From: an uncultured Bacilli bacterium
GTDB lineage: Bacteria > Bacillota_I > Bacilli_A > RF39 > UBA660
DNA: 34,264 bases
Direction: 5' to 3'
NCBI GenBank assembly: GCA_934153655.1
Contig: CAKPFH010000007.1
Span: 1-34,264, forward strand
A program made the translations under genes and the position numbers. How positions within the stretch are numbered: position 1 is the first letter of the stretch; each line of letters begins with the position of its first letter. Below the pieces are notes generated by a model that had not been told where the DNA came from, searched no databases, and saw nothing but the letters and a program-made list of their open reading frames with translations. Positions 8,262 through 17,138 of this stretch are shown piece after piece.

Positions 8262-9689
8262 TTATTCTCCTTCCCTAAATTCTTTTTCAATAAAGCTTGC
8301 TAATTTATAAATTAAAGCTTCATCAAATTGTTTTCCCATTATTTGCATTCCAATTGGCATTTTATCAATTAAACCAACCGGAAGTGATAAACTTGGAAAT
8401 CCTCCCATATTAGCATGCATTACTAAGATATCGTCCATGAAGCATTTTAAAGGATCATCATTATTTAAATTTAAATCATAAGCAACTCTTGAGCTAGCTG
8501 GTCCAATAATTAAATCATATTCTTTGAAAATATTATCAAAACTTTTCTTTAAATCATCTCTTATTTCCAAAGCTTTATTATAATAAATCTTAGCATTTTC
8601 ACCTGATAAAATATAAGAACCAACCATTATTCTTCTTTTAACTTCCTTACCAAATCCTTTACTTCTTGTTTTCTTGTATAACTCTTCTAAAGTTTTAGCA
8701 TCTTCTTTTAAACCATATCTAATTCCATCAAATCTAGCTAAATTACTACTTGCTTCTCCCATAGCAATTATTTGATATAAAATAACAGCTTTATCAATGT
8801 TATCAATATCAACATAGGAAACACTACAACCTTTTTCTTCTAAGAACTTAACTATTTTTTTTATTCTTTCTACTACTTTTTCAGAAACTACATCACTAAC
8901 AAAGTAATTAGGAATAGCAATTTTCATTCCTTTAATGTCTTCTCCGATTAATCTTGTAAAATCTTCTTTAGTTTCAAAACTAGTTAAGTCTTTCTCATCA
9001 TACTTAGAAATTATATTTAATAAAAGAGCATTTTCATAAACATTTCTTGTCATTGGTCCTATTTGATCAAGACTTGAGGCAAAAGCAACAAGACCAAATC
9101 TTGAAACTCTTCCATAAGTTGGCTTCATACCAACAATTCCCGTAAAAGATGCTGGTTGTCTAATTGATCCTCCTGTATCACTTCCAAGAGCTAAAGGGGT
9201 AATACCTGAGGCAACTGAAACAGCAGATCCTCCACTTGATCCACCTGGAACTTTATCTTTATTCCAAGGATTAATAGGTGGACCAAAATAACTTGTTTCA
9301 CTAGTTGATCCCATAGCAAACTCATCCATATTAGTTTTACCAATAATAATCATGTTATTTTCTTTAATAAGTTTAATAACGCTTGCATCATAGATACTTA
9401 CAAAATTTTCTAAAATATGACTAGCACAAGTACATCTTAAATCTTTAACCATGATATTATCTTTAATAGCAATTGGTATACCAAATAATAAATTATTCTT
9501 ATCAATTTCTATATTTTCAAGTTCAATTGCCCTTTTTCTAGCACCTTCATAATCAACTGTAATAAAAGCATTTAATTTATTATTATCTAATACTTCAAAA
9601 GCTTCTTCAACTAAATCAATTGGTTTAATCTTTTTACTAATTAATAACTCATGAATTTCTTTTATATTTAAATTTAAATACTTACTCAT
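8262..9689 (-). CDS. gatA: Asp/Glu-tRNA(Asn/Gln) amidotransferase subunit A
   Basis: The 475-residue amidase-signature protein hydrolyses glutamine to supply ammonia to GatB. The Ser-cisSer-Lys triad is intact: K76 in PIAIKDN, S151 in PGGSSGGSA and S175 in GSDTGGSIRQPAS. These sit three residues earlier than in the well-studied enzyme of Staphylococcus. The C-terminal part has GGFPSLSLPVG and PIGMQIMG, as usual. It overlaps gatC by 8 bp, implying coupled translation. Confidence 0.98.
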   Translation of the reverse strand: MSKYLNLNIKEIHELLISKKIKPIDLVEEAFEVLDNNKLNAFITVDYEGARKRAIELENIEIDKNNLLFGIPIAIKDNIMVKDLRCTCASHILENFVSIYDASVIKLIKENNMIIIGKTNMDEFAMGSTSETSYFGPPINPWNKDKVPGGSSGGSAVSVASGITPLALGSDTGGSIRQPASFTGIVGMKPTYGRVSRFGLVAFASSLDQIGPMTRNVYENALLLNIISKYDEKDLTSFETKEDFTRLIGEDIKGMKIAIPNYFVSDVVSEKVVERIKKIVKFLEEKGCSVSYVDIDNIDKAVILYQIIAMGEASSNLARFDGIRYGLKEDAKTLEELYKKTRSKGFGKEVKRRIMVGSYILSGENAKIYYNKALEIRDDLKKSFDNIFKEYDLIIGPASSRVAYDLNLNNDDPLKCFMDDILVMHANMGGFPSLSLPVGLIDKMPIGMQIMGKQFDEALIYKLASFIEKEFREGE

Positions 9690-9972
9690 CTTTTAACACC
9701 TCAACTGAAACAGCAATAAAATTACCTTTTTTATCTGGAACTTGACTTAACACATCACACTTATCTATTTTAATACTATCATTTTCCCTTAATTTACAAT
9801 TACTTGTCCAAGGTGCTATCATTAAATCACTATCATAATCTTTTATATCTTTTATCTTATCAATACTTTCAATCATTTTGAAAAGTTCTACTTGATACTT
9901 TTTAATTTCTTCAAAACTTGCATCTAATCTTGCTAAATCTAAAACATGCAATACTTCTTTTTCTGTTAACAT
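9682..9972 (-). CDS. gatC: Asp/Glu-tRNA(Asn/Gln) amidotransferase subunit C
   Basis: This 96-residue protein has the normal length and opening of GatC (EKEVLHVLDLARLD), followed by helical segments and the linker containing D-Y-D-x-D around residue 45. GatC clamps GatA and GatB together and helps GatA fold. It is the first gene of the operon and starts after GGAGGGAAT. A TATAAT-like box lies just upstream, at about 9993-10000 on the minus strand, without a convincing -35. Confidence 0.95.
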   Translation of the reverse strand: MLTEKEVLHVLDLARLDASFEEIKKYQVELFKMIESIDKIKDIKDYDSDLMIAPWTSNCKLRENDSIKIDKCDVLSQVPDKKGNFIAVSVEVLKDE

Positions 9973-10049
9973 ATTCCCTCCAAAACATTAATATTATATA
10001 ATATTATTTCAAATTAATAAAGTTTTTTTTAAAATTTACTTTATTTTAT

Positions 10050-10078
10050 TTGACTTTACTAGTATTTTATGATAAAGT
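10050..10078 (+). promoter_or_regulatory. Putative rpmB promoter
   Basis: TTGACT (10050-10055) is followed after 17 bp by TAAAGT (10073-10078). A TG dinucleotide one base upstream makes an extended -10. Confidence 0.45.
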
Positions 10079-10119
10079 TAATAAACGTTGAGATATTAAT
10101 TAAAAGAAGGAGTGAGATT

Positions 10120-10305
10120 ATGGCTATTAAAGCTACAGCTAAAAAACCAATGTTTGGTAATAGAAGAAGTCATGCTTGTAATGCTACAAGACATATGCAA
10201 AAGTTAAATTTACAAAACGTAACCTTAGAAAATGGTACTAAAGTAAAAGTAACTACTCGTGAAGCTAAAAAATATAGAAAAGATATGAAAGATGTTAGTT
10301 TATAA
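10120..10305 (+). CDS. rpmB: 50S ribosomal protein L28
   Basis: The 61-residue protein is a complete L28: AIKATAKKPMFGNRRSHACNATRH, then LQNVTLENGTKVKVTTREAKKYRK. The ATG at 10120 was chosen over the in-frame ATG at 10069 because AAGAAGGAGTGA lies directly upstream and the protein then has the family's length and N-terminus. It is transcribed divergently from gatCAB and ends in its own terminator. Confidence 0.97.
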   Translation: MAIKATAKKPMFGNRRSHACNATRHMQKLNLQNVTLENGTKVKVTTREAKKYRKDMKDVSL

Positions 10306-10320
10306 TATCTTCTTTTTTTT
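10289..10320 (+). terminator. rpmB terminator
   Basis: AAGATGTT pairs with AATATCTT (one G-U pair), followed by CTTTTTTTT. The left arm overlaps the last codons of rpmB. Confidence 0.7.
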
Positions 10321-10342
10321 ACTTTAAAGAATAAAATTAAAT

Positions 10343-11101
10343 ATGAAAAAGATATTTAATTTTTTATTTACTATAATTCTTTTAATATTTAGTTTTTACT
10401 ATGCTAATATAGTTAAAAACTTTTTAAAAAATAAAGATCCTTTAATGCAAGAAATTAAAAGTAATCAAGATAAATACTATAAAGAACCAATAAACGCTAT
10501 TATTACTAATAAGACAATTATACCAGGTATAAGTGGTACTAAATTAAATATAAATGCTAGTTATCAAAAACTTAAAAAAATTAAAAAATTTGATCCCTCT
10601 TCTTTAATAATAGATAAAGTTAAACCAAGTATTTCTTTAACTAATAACATAGATAAATATATTATAAATGGTAATTTAAGCAAAAAAAATATTAGTATTA
10701 TTATAAGTACTAATAACTTAGAAATAGTCAAGTACTATAAAAATACTAATATAAGTTTTATTATTAATAAATATTTTCTTCTTGATAATTTAAATTATTT
10801 AAATAGTATTACTAATAATATTATTATTTATCAAGGTAATTTAATTAAAAACAAAAGAATTAATTATTGTTATGAAACTAATATTAATAATTTAAATATT
10901 TGTTCTTATTATAATTTATATACTATTATACCTAATATTATAACTCATGATTATTATTATAATGTTTATAATAATTTAGAAAATGGTAAGATATTTATGT
11001 TTTATCTTAATTCTAATTTAGATGAATTTAATATTTTACTTAAAAGTATTAGTAATTTAAATTATAATCTTGTAAGTATTGATAAGTTAATTGAAGAATA
11101 A
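10343..11101 (+). CDS. Polysaccharide-deacetylase-like membrane-anchored protein, probably non-catalytic
   Basis: The 252-residue protein has one N-terminal hydrophobic segment (about 4-22), then an extracellular linker with the motif NAIITNKTIIPGISGTKLN. The C-terminal half is arranged like a NodB-fold protein: a beta strand after GNLSKKN, a later NYCYETN / NLNICSYYNLYTI block, and a final strand LVSIDKLIEE. The NodB metal site (F-D-D and H-x-x-x-H) that active deacetylases need is not visible, so this may be a catalytically dead or remodelled member. No strong ribosome site is seen. Its stop codon directly abuts the convergent addA stop with no space between. The family call rests on fold-like pattern only. 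Confidence 0.5.
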   Translation: MKKIFNFLFTIILLIFSFYYANIVKNFLKNKDPLMQEIKSNQDKYYKEPINAIITNKTIIPGISGTKLNINASYQKLKKIKKFDPSSLIIDKVKPSISLTNNIDKYIINGNLSKKNISIIISTNNLEIVKYYKNTNISFIINKYFLLDNLNYLNSITNNIIIYQGNLIKNKRINYCYETNINNLNICSYYNLYTIIPNIITHDYYYNVYNNLENGKIFMFYLNSNLDEFNILLKSISNLNYNLVSIDKLIEE

Positions 11102-14100
11102 TTATTTTAGATGCTCATATTCTCCAGTTATAATTGCATATAAATATATATTTATATCTTTTTTAGTTTTTGTTTTTATATATTCTTTATAACCTAGTAA
11201 TTGTTCATGGTAGTTAATATCATCTATATTTTTTAATTTATAATCTATTATATCTATATAAGTATCATGTTCTATCATTAAATCTATTATTCCATGGTTA
11301 TTATTATAAATAAATTCATATTCTTTATAAATAGTTGTATTAGTTAGATCTTCAAGTAATTTTGATTCAAATAATTTTTTAAAATACTTTTGATAATTTA
11401 TTGGAATATTAGTTAAATCTTTCTTTTTAAAATCAGTTATTTCAAGTAGATAATGTAAATATGAACCAAATTCTAGTTTTTCTTTCATTTCTTTAGTTAT
11501 TAATTCATGATTAGTTTTAGAATATCTTTCTTTTTTTAATTCTTGATAATCGAGATTTAATTCAGATACATTTATAGTTTCTTTAGTTTTATTAATTCCA
11601 GAGAATAAGTTGTTAGTATTAAATACTAAGTAATCTTTAGTTAAATTTAAAGTATTTAAATCAATATTCTTAGTAAACTTTAATAATTTATCGGAAATAG
11701 AATTTAAAATACTAGCAAATGAATTATATTTAAGTCTAATATCAATATCTACTAAATCATTATTATCAACTTCATCTTCTTTTAAAGACGTTATCAAAAT
11801 CATTTTTTCTTTAGCTCTTGTCATAGCAACATATAAAAGTCTTATTCTCTCACTTATATCTTCTTTTAAATAATTATTCTTATATAAAGTATGTAAAATC
11901 GTATTTAAAAATCTATTATCATATAAAATTGGAGTTATAAAACCTAAAGTATCATCATAGATAAATCTTTCTTTTAAATCTCTTGTATTAAATTTATTTG
12001 TTAAACCGGTATAGTAACAAATAGGAAATTCTAGTCCTTTACTTTTATGAATAGTCATGATTTTAACACTATTATTGATTTCTTTATTTAAAGAATATTT
12101 AATACTTTCTTTATTTTCAATCATTTTCTCTAAATAAATTAAAAAGTCTTGATAAGTATAACCTAAATCATTTAAATCTAAACTTAAGTTTTTTAAATAA
12201 TCAAATCTTATAATAGATTCATTTATATTACTAATTGTTATTAATTTTTCTAAGAAATTAAATTCTTCTAAGATTTTATCAATTAAGTCTGGTATAGGTG
12301 TATAATCTAATATTTTATAAAGTTTAGTAAGTTTAGTAATTATTATATCTTGATAAGTATTTGTTTTTAAATCTTGGTATAAAACTTTATCTTCTAAGTT
12401 AAATAAATAACTTCTTCCAAGAGATAAATAAGCATATTTAAAACTAGTACTAGTTTTGTTAGTAAAATTAGCAAGGCTTACTAAGATATTTTTTAAAATA
12501 TATAAATCATCTGTATCCGAGATATCTTCATCTTTTAAAATAGTTAAAGGAATCTTTTTATATTCAAATATTTTTTTATATAAAGAAAAACTAGTTGATT
12601 TATCAATTAAAATAACAAAGTCATCATTTTTAACAGTTCTTAGAGATTTTAACTTTTTATCATATACTTGATAATTATTATTAATTTTTGTTATTATATC
12701 ATTTAAAACAATAAAAGCTTCTACTTCATCTTTTGTATATTCTTTAGTTGGTTCATAATTTAAAAGTTCAAAGTTATTATCTTGATTTGGTTCTTTATAT
12801 TCAGAGTATAAAGTATTACCAAAGACCATTTGATGCGTTTCTTTATAATTAGCTCCTCCTAAATCTAAATCCATTATATAATTAAAAACATAGTTAATAT
12901 TATCTAAGGTTTCCTCACGTGATCTAAAGTTTTTAACTAAATCTATTTTTATACCTTTAACCCCTTCTTGATAAGAAACATATTTTTCTTTAAATAAATT
13001 TGGATTAGCATTTCGAAAACGATAAATTGATTGTTTAATATCACCTACCATATAAACATTGTTATTACTAATTAAAGAAATAAATAATTCTTGTAAATCA
13101 CTGGTATCTTGATATTCATCAACTAAGATTTCATGGAAAGAATTAGTTAATTCTTCTTGGACTTTTTTATTTTCTTTAACAACTGAAATTGCCATTTTAC
13201 TAATATCTAAGAAGTCATATAAATTATTTTTACTTTTATATTCTTGATACTTTTTATCTAGCTCTTTAATAATATTAATTAAAACTAAAACATAATCTTT
13301 AGTATTTAAAATACTTGTTTTTAAATATAAACGAGACTCATATACGGTTAATTTTTTTAAATTGGTAATTAAACTAGTAATATCTTCTTTTAAAGGTTTA
13401 ACCACATCCATGCCTTTTTTAAGTCTTGGAAGAGATATATCTAAACTATTTTTAATGTCATCATAGGTATTACTATTTAATAAAGGAGTTAAAGTTTCTA
13501 GAAATAAATTATAAAAGTCTCCGTCTACCATTAAAGATAAAGTATTAAGTTTTTCTTCAATTTTTGAAATATTAGATTTTAAAATACTTTCATATTCTTC
13601 AATTCTTTTATCTAAATAAATATCATCATAGTTATTAGAAAAATAATTATCTAAGTATTCTTGCATATCATATTTTAAACTTATTTTATTATACATAGTA
13701 AGAAGATAATTCTTAATACTTTTATCATCTCTTATGGTGAAATCTTTAATTAATTTTAAAAATAAAGGATTGTTATCATCATATAAATTAGCAAATATAT
13801 TATCAAGAATATTCTCAAGTTCATGTTTTAAAATTAAAGAATCAGCTATTTTAACATTGGAATTTATATTTAATAAATAATGATATTTTTTAACAACTGA
13901 TAAGGAAAAAGAATCAAATGTTGTTATATAACTAGAATCTATTTTATCAAGTTCACTTACTAAATTATTTTCCATAATAGCATGACGAATTCTATCTTTC
14001 ATCTCTTTAGCAGCTGCATTGGTAAAAGTTAAAATTAAAAGTTTATCAACACTTTCTCCATTTTTTAACTTTTGAATAACTCTTTCAGTTAAAACAGCAG

Positions 14101-14188
14101 TTTTCCCAGATCCAGCTCCAGCTGAGACAATGATATTTTTTCCACTTGTTGTAATTGCTAACAATTGTTCTTTGGTCCAGTTAGGCAT
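11102..14188 (-). CDS. addA: AddA helicase-nuclease subunit
   Basis: This 1028-residue UvrD/Rep-type helicase with a C-terminal RecB-like nuclease pairs with AddB to process double-strand breaks for RecA. Visible motifs are Walker A AGAGSGKT (residues 23-30), TFTNAAAKEMKDRI, Walker B DEYQDTSDLQ, GDIKQSIYRFRNA, IMTIHKSKGLEFPI and LLYVAMTRAKEKM. The nuclease core is GIIDLMIEHDTYIDIIDYK. It is somewhat shorter than the roughly 1200 residues usual in Bacillus. It overlaps addB by 8 bp, with GGAGGAGAAA before its start. Confidence 0.95.
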   Translation of the reverse strand: MPNWTKEQLLAITTSGKNIIVSAGAGSGKTAVLTERVIQKLKNGESVDKLLILTFTNAAAKEMKDRIRHAIMENNLVSELDKIDSSYITTFDSFSLSVVKKYHYLLNINSNVKIADSLILKHELENILDNIFANLYDDNNPLFLKLIKDFTIRDDKSIKNYLLTMYNKISLKYDMQEYLDNYFSNNYDDIYLDKRIEEYESILKSNISKIEEKLNTLSLMVDGDFYNLFLETLTPLLNSNTYDDIKNSLDISLPRLKKGMDVVKPLKEDITSLITNLKKLTVYESRLYLKTSILNTKDYVLVLINIIKELDKKYQEYKSKNNLYDFLDISKMAISVVKENKKVQEELTNSFHEILVDEYQDTSDLQELFISLISNNNVYMVGDIKQSIYRFRNANPNLFKEKYVSYQEGVKGIKIDLVKNFRSREETLDNINYVFNYIMDLDLGGANYKETHQMVFGNTLYSEYKEPNQDNNFELLNYEPTKEYTKDEVEAFIVLNDIITKINNNYQVYDKKLKSLRTVKNDDFVILIDKSTSFSLYKKIFEYKKIPLTILKDEDISDTDDLYILKNILVSLANFTNKTSTSFKYAYLSLGRSYLFNLEDKVLYQDLKTNTYQDIIITKLTKLYKILDYTPIPDLIDKILEEFNFLEKLITISNINESIIRFDYLKNLSLDLNDLGYTYQDFLIYLEKMIENKESIKYSLNKEINNSVKIMTIHKSKGLEFPICYYTGLTNKFNTRDLKERFIYDDTLGFITPILYDNRFLNTILHTLYKNNYLKEDISERIRLLYVAMTRAKEKMILITSLKEDEVDNNDLVDIDIRLKYNSFASILNSISDKLLKFTKNIDLNTLNLTKDYLVFNTNNLFSGINKTKETINVSELNLDYQELKKERYSKTNHELITKEMKEKLEFGSYLHYLLEITDFKKKDLTNIPINYQKYFKKLFESKLLEDLTNTTIYKEYEFIYNNNHGIIDLMIEHDTYIDIIDYKLKNIDDINYHEQLLGYKEYIKTKTKKDINIYLYAIITGEYEHLK

Positions 14189-16520
14189 TTTCTCCTCCTT
14201 CTAAATATGATAAATCATCATTTCCTTCTAAATAAACTAAGTCTTTTCCTGTTTTAAAACAAAGGTCTTTATAGGAACAAAAACTACAACCTATATTTTC
14301 TCCCTTTATTACTTTAGGATTAATATTAAACTCACCTTCTTTGATACTTTTAAATGCTTCTTGAATTTTTAAATCAACTATATCAACTAAATTATTAATA
14401 GCATCCTCTGATAATACTTTAGAGTAATAAGCAAATCCTTTACTAGTTATTTTCATTCCTTTTATCATTTGACTATTTTCATAACTAGAATCAAACATCG
14501 AAACTAAATACGGATCATTAATTGAATAACCCATTAATTTTAAATTATCAAGATTTGCTTCAGTAAAAGTTTTCTTAGAATCATAACTTAATTTTTCATG
14601 TAAAATCTTTTGAAAATAAAAACCAATTATTTGAGGATTTACAAACATCTTACTTTTCTTAACTAAATAAACATAGATTGGTAATTGCATATCAATTCCA
14701 TATTGCAAATTAGACATATCAAGACTTGGATTACCAGTTTTATAATCAATTAAACTAATATATGTATTATTATCTTTTTCTTTATACATGATTTTATCAA
14801 TTATACCTTTAAAAGTATCTAAACCAAATTTAAGTTTAATCTCTTGTTCTAATTTTACTTTATCAAGACCAGTTAACATTTTACTATCTAATATAACCTT
14901 GATTAAATCTTTAAGTTCTTCTTTTAAAATACTTAAATAAAATAGTTCTTTAGAAGAAAAAGTTCTAGTATTTAAATACTCTGTAAATAAAGTTTCAAAA
15001 TCAAAATCAGGTAAATAAATCTTAGATAAGATAAAATGAAATAAATTACCTATAAATATTTTAAAAGTATCTTCATAAATATTAAGTTTTAAAATATTAT
15101 CAATATAAAAACGAAAAGAACAATAATAAAAATTATTAAGTGAAGTATAAGATAAACTAAGTTTTTCAAGATTAAAATTTTCTAAACCTGTAAATTTATT
15201 ATCATAACTTGAATAATTAATATCTTGATAAGTATTATATAAAATACTAGTATCATTAGTTTTAGTCCCGTATTTAAGCATTAAATCTAAATTAGAAGCT
15301 AATTTAATTTTATTATATAAATTAGAAGTTGTATTAATATTTAAAGTATCATAATAAGTTATATCTAACTCTTCTAATAAACTACTTGGATAATAACTTT
15401 TATAAGGATCAGTTTCTTTATAAGTAATAACTAAATTAGAAAAACTATTAATTATTTTTTTTAGATTACATCTTTCTAACTTATTAGCTTGTATACTAGT
15501 AAATAAACCTATTTCTTTTTTTAAACTATCATTCAAATAACTAATATCTTTATAAGTAGTAGGAATATTTTCTAAATTAAAACCGATTAAATAAATATAA
15601 TAATCAGAGCTTACTGGTTTAACATTTAATACTTCTATTAAATCATTATATATAGGTTTGGTTAAATAAGTATTTTTAAAATCATTACATAATTCTTCAT
15701 AACAAGAACTTAAATCATTAGTAAAATAATAATCACATAAAATATTAAATATTTTATTATAAATATCACTTTCTTTATAATTTTCTAAATATAACAAAAT
15801 GTCTTCTCTAGTTTTATTTTCTTTAACTAAATTAAGTATTTCTTTAACAACCTTAGTTCCATAAATACTAACTCTTGAAAAATCACTTACTTTTATTTTA
15901 TATAAATTACTAAATCTTTTAATAATATTTGTATATTCACTTGTAGCATTCATAATTTTAATATTACTTGGACTAATTCCTTTTTTAATTAAAGAACTAA
16001 TTTCATTAAAAAGAAAACTAACCTCTTCTTCTAAACTTTTAAATTTATAAGTTGGAATACTTTTATTCCTCTTAGGTAATTCTAAATCATAATAAGTTGG
16101 ATTATATTTAGCTAAAATATTTAAATAAAAAGGTTCTATATTATCTTTAGATAGAATAATAATATCTATATTTTCTAAATAAGGTTTAAACATTAAATCA
16201 AAGACTAATAAATTATTATTAACTAAGTCTTGATATAATTCTTGTAAATAAATAATATTATTACTTGTATTTTTTAAATTTAAAACATACTTCATGTTAT
16301 CTAAAAATAATATTGCATTTTCAACACTTATATTATATTTATTAACTAAGAAATGAATAGTTTCTTTAGTATAAGAAAAAAAATAAGCATCTGAAAATTC
16401 CTTTATTGTCATGACTTTTATATTTATTAATTTATTTTCTTTATTAATAGTTTCTAAAATATAATTCTTTAAATTATTAGGTACAATTAATAAAGTTCTA
16501 TTTAAAATATTATCTAGCAT
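14181..16520 (-). CDS. addB: AddB-like nuclease subunit with iron-sulfur cysteines
   Basis: The 779-residue protein ends in a PD-(D/E)XK nuclease domain: LEQEIKLKFGLDTFKGIIDKI, then LIDYKTGN. Four cysteines in AddB-like positions would hold a 4Fe-4S cluster: one in NNFYYCSFRFYI and three in CSFCSYKDLC. The N-terminal helicase-like half lacks a Walker A motif, so it should not be an ATP-driven motor. It is also much shorter than Bacillus AddB, closer to reduced forms. I take ATG at 16520 as start: AGAGGTG lies upstream at good spacing, better than the GTG at 16526. Its promoter region directly borders the deleted insertion element. Confidence 0.85.
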   Translation of the reverse strand: MLDNILNRTLLIVPNNLKNYILETINKENKLINIKVMTIKEFSDAYFFSYTKETIHFLVNKYNISVENAILFLDNMKYVLNLKNTSNNIIYLQELYQDLVNNNLLVFDLMFKPYLENIDIIILSKDNIEPFYLNILAKYNPTYYDLELPKRNKSIPTYKFKSLEEEVSFLFNEISSLIKKGISPSNIKIMNATSEYTNIIKRFSNLYKIKVSDFSRVSIYGTKVVKEILNLVKENKTREDILLYLENYKESDIYNKIFNILCDYYFTNDLSSCYEELCNDFKNTYLTKPIYNDLIEVLNVKPVSSDYYIYLIGFNLENIPTTYKDISYLNDSLKKEIGLFTSIQANKLERCNLKKIINSFSNLVITYKETDPYKSYYPSSLLEELDITYYDTLNINTTSNLYNKIKLASNLDLMLKYGTKTNDTSILYNTYQDINYSSYDNKFTGLENFNLEKLSLSYTSLNNFYYCSFRFYIDNILKLNIYEDTFKIFIGNLFHFILSKIYLPDFDFETLFTEYLNTRTFSSKELFYLSILKEELKDLIKVILDSKMLTGLDKVKLEQEIKLKFGLDTFKGIIDKIMYKEKDNNTYISLIDYKTGNPSLDMSNLQYGIDMQLPIYVYLVKKSKMFVNPQIIGFYFQKILHEKLSYDSKKTFTEANLDNLKLMGYSINDPYLVSMFDSSYENSQMIKGMKITSKGFAYYSKVLSEDAINNLVDIVDLKIQEAFKSIKEGEFNINPKVIKGENIGCSFCSYKDLCFKTGKDLVYLEGNDDLSYLEGGENA

Positions 16521-16559
16521 AAGCACCTCTTTTTAAGTATACATTAATTTAGGACAAAA

Positions 16560-16760
16560 GCAAATAAGTTTGCTTACATCACCTCACGGTGATGTGATTT
16601 CTGCTTCATAGAGATTAAATAAATCTTCTCCACAGACTTAAATTCCGATAGTCGCTACCGTATTTTTTTCTTAAACCTTAAGAAATCTTGTTCGTCCTAG
16701 TTTTTTTTAACATCTTACTAAATTTTCCATATATAACTTTAATCCTTCAAACATAATATT
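16560..16760 (-). ncRNA. Possible omega/reRNA of the tnpB remnant
   Basis: In IS200/IS605 elements the guide RNA starts inside the 3' part of tnpB and runs through the right end, with the guide taken from flanking DNA. Here the tnpB 3' end, the non-coding tail with GAAGCAGAAATC (16607-16596) and the terminal 8-bp hairpin (16576-16595) are all retained. The guide segment would be the DNA immediately beyond the hairpin, toward addB. Whether it is still transcribed is unknown. Confidence 0.5.
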
Positions 16761-16950
16761 TATATTTGCATTTAAATCTCTATCTATTTCTTGACCACAT
16801 TTTATACATTGATACTCTCTCTTGGTTAAATCTTTATATTCATTATTTCTATTTAAACATCTACAACATATTTGACTAACCAAAGGTTTTATTAATGAAA
16901 ATCTTTTGTTTATCATTTGGGTAAATTCTAAATTTATATGCCTTGTACAT
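16707..16950 (-). pseudogene. tnpB: tnpB remnant: N-terminal 24 codons joined out of frame to the C-terminal zinc finger
   Basis: From ATG at 16950 the frame reads MYKAYKFRIYP, then NDKQKIFINKTFG and stops (TAG 16878-16876). This is the canonical TnpB/OrfB opening. Overlapping it in another frame, ATG at 16916 leads into SQICCRCLN ... YQCIKCGQEIDRDLNANINI. That is the C-terminal zinc ribbon (two CxxC pairs) and the last RuvC motif (DRDxN). The join lies at about 16876-16885, and the deletion was not a multiple of three. The 69-residue reading frame has no known function of its own. Confidence 0.88.
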
Positions 16951-17110
16951 CAATGTCACCACCCTTTTGTTCCAATGATACCATGTTCTCTGATGGTTAG
17001 CAATACTTTTTTACGAATTTAGAAATATTTTTTTAATTTAAAAATAACTTTATCATCTGAATTTTAATTATATATTTTTTATAATTTTCGGTATGACTTT
17101 TCTATTATAT

Positions 17111-17138
17111 AAAAAAATGAAACGTTTAAGTCTCATTT
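17111..17138 (-). terminator. Terminator of the flippase-like gene
   Basis: On the minus strand AAATGAGAC pairs with GTTTCATTT (one G-U pair) around TTAAAC, followed by further T residues. It overlaps the last codons. Confidence 0.65.

Larger units (their letters stand above)
16560..17010 (-). mobile_element. Internally deleted IS200/IS605-type (tnpB) element
   Basis: A tnpB start, a tnpB 3' end and the structured right end are all present, but about 300 central codons are missing. The left-end side (about 16951-17010, read on the minus strand) has GCTAACCATCAGAGAACATG and GGTATCATTGG before a GGTGGTGA ribosome site. The right end contains a perfect hairpin ACATCACC-loop-GGTGATGT (16576-16595). 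No tnpA is seen. Exact ends are uncertain by some tens of bases. Confidence 0.75.

Noticed and set aside
9973..10049. T-box or riboswitch upstream of gatCAB
   Set aside because: The gap is short and AT-rich, with no T-box sequence, specifier stem or terminator; only a -10-like box is visible.
16950..17132. Template repeat for the DGR-like cassettes in intergenic DNA
   Set aside because: I read all gaps on both strands for GTTAAC/AACGGT-type A-rich copies of the cassette and found none, here or in the other intergenic regions.
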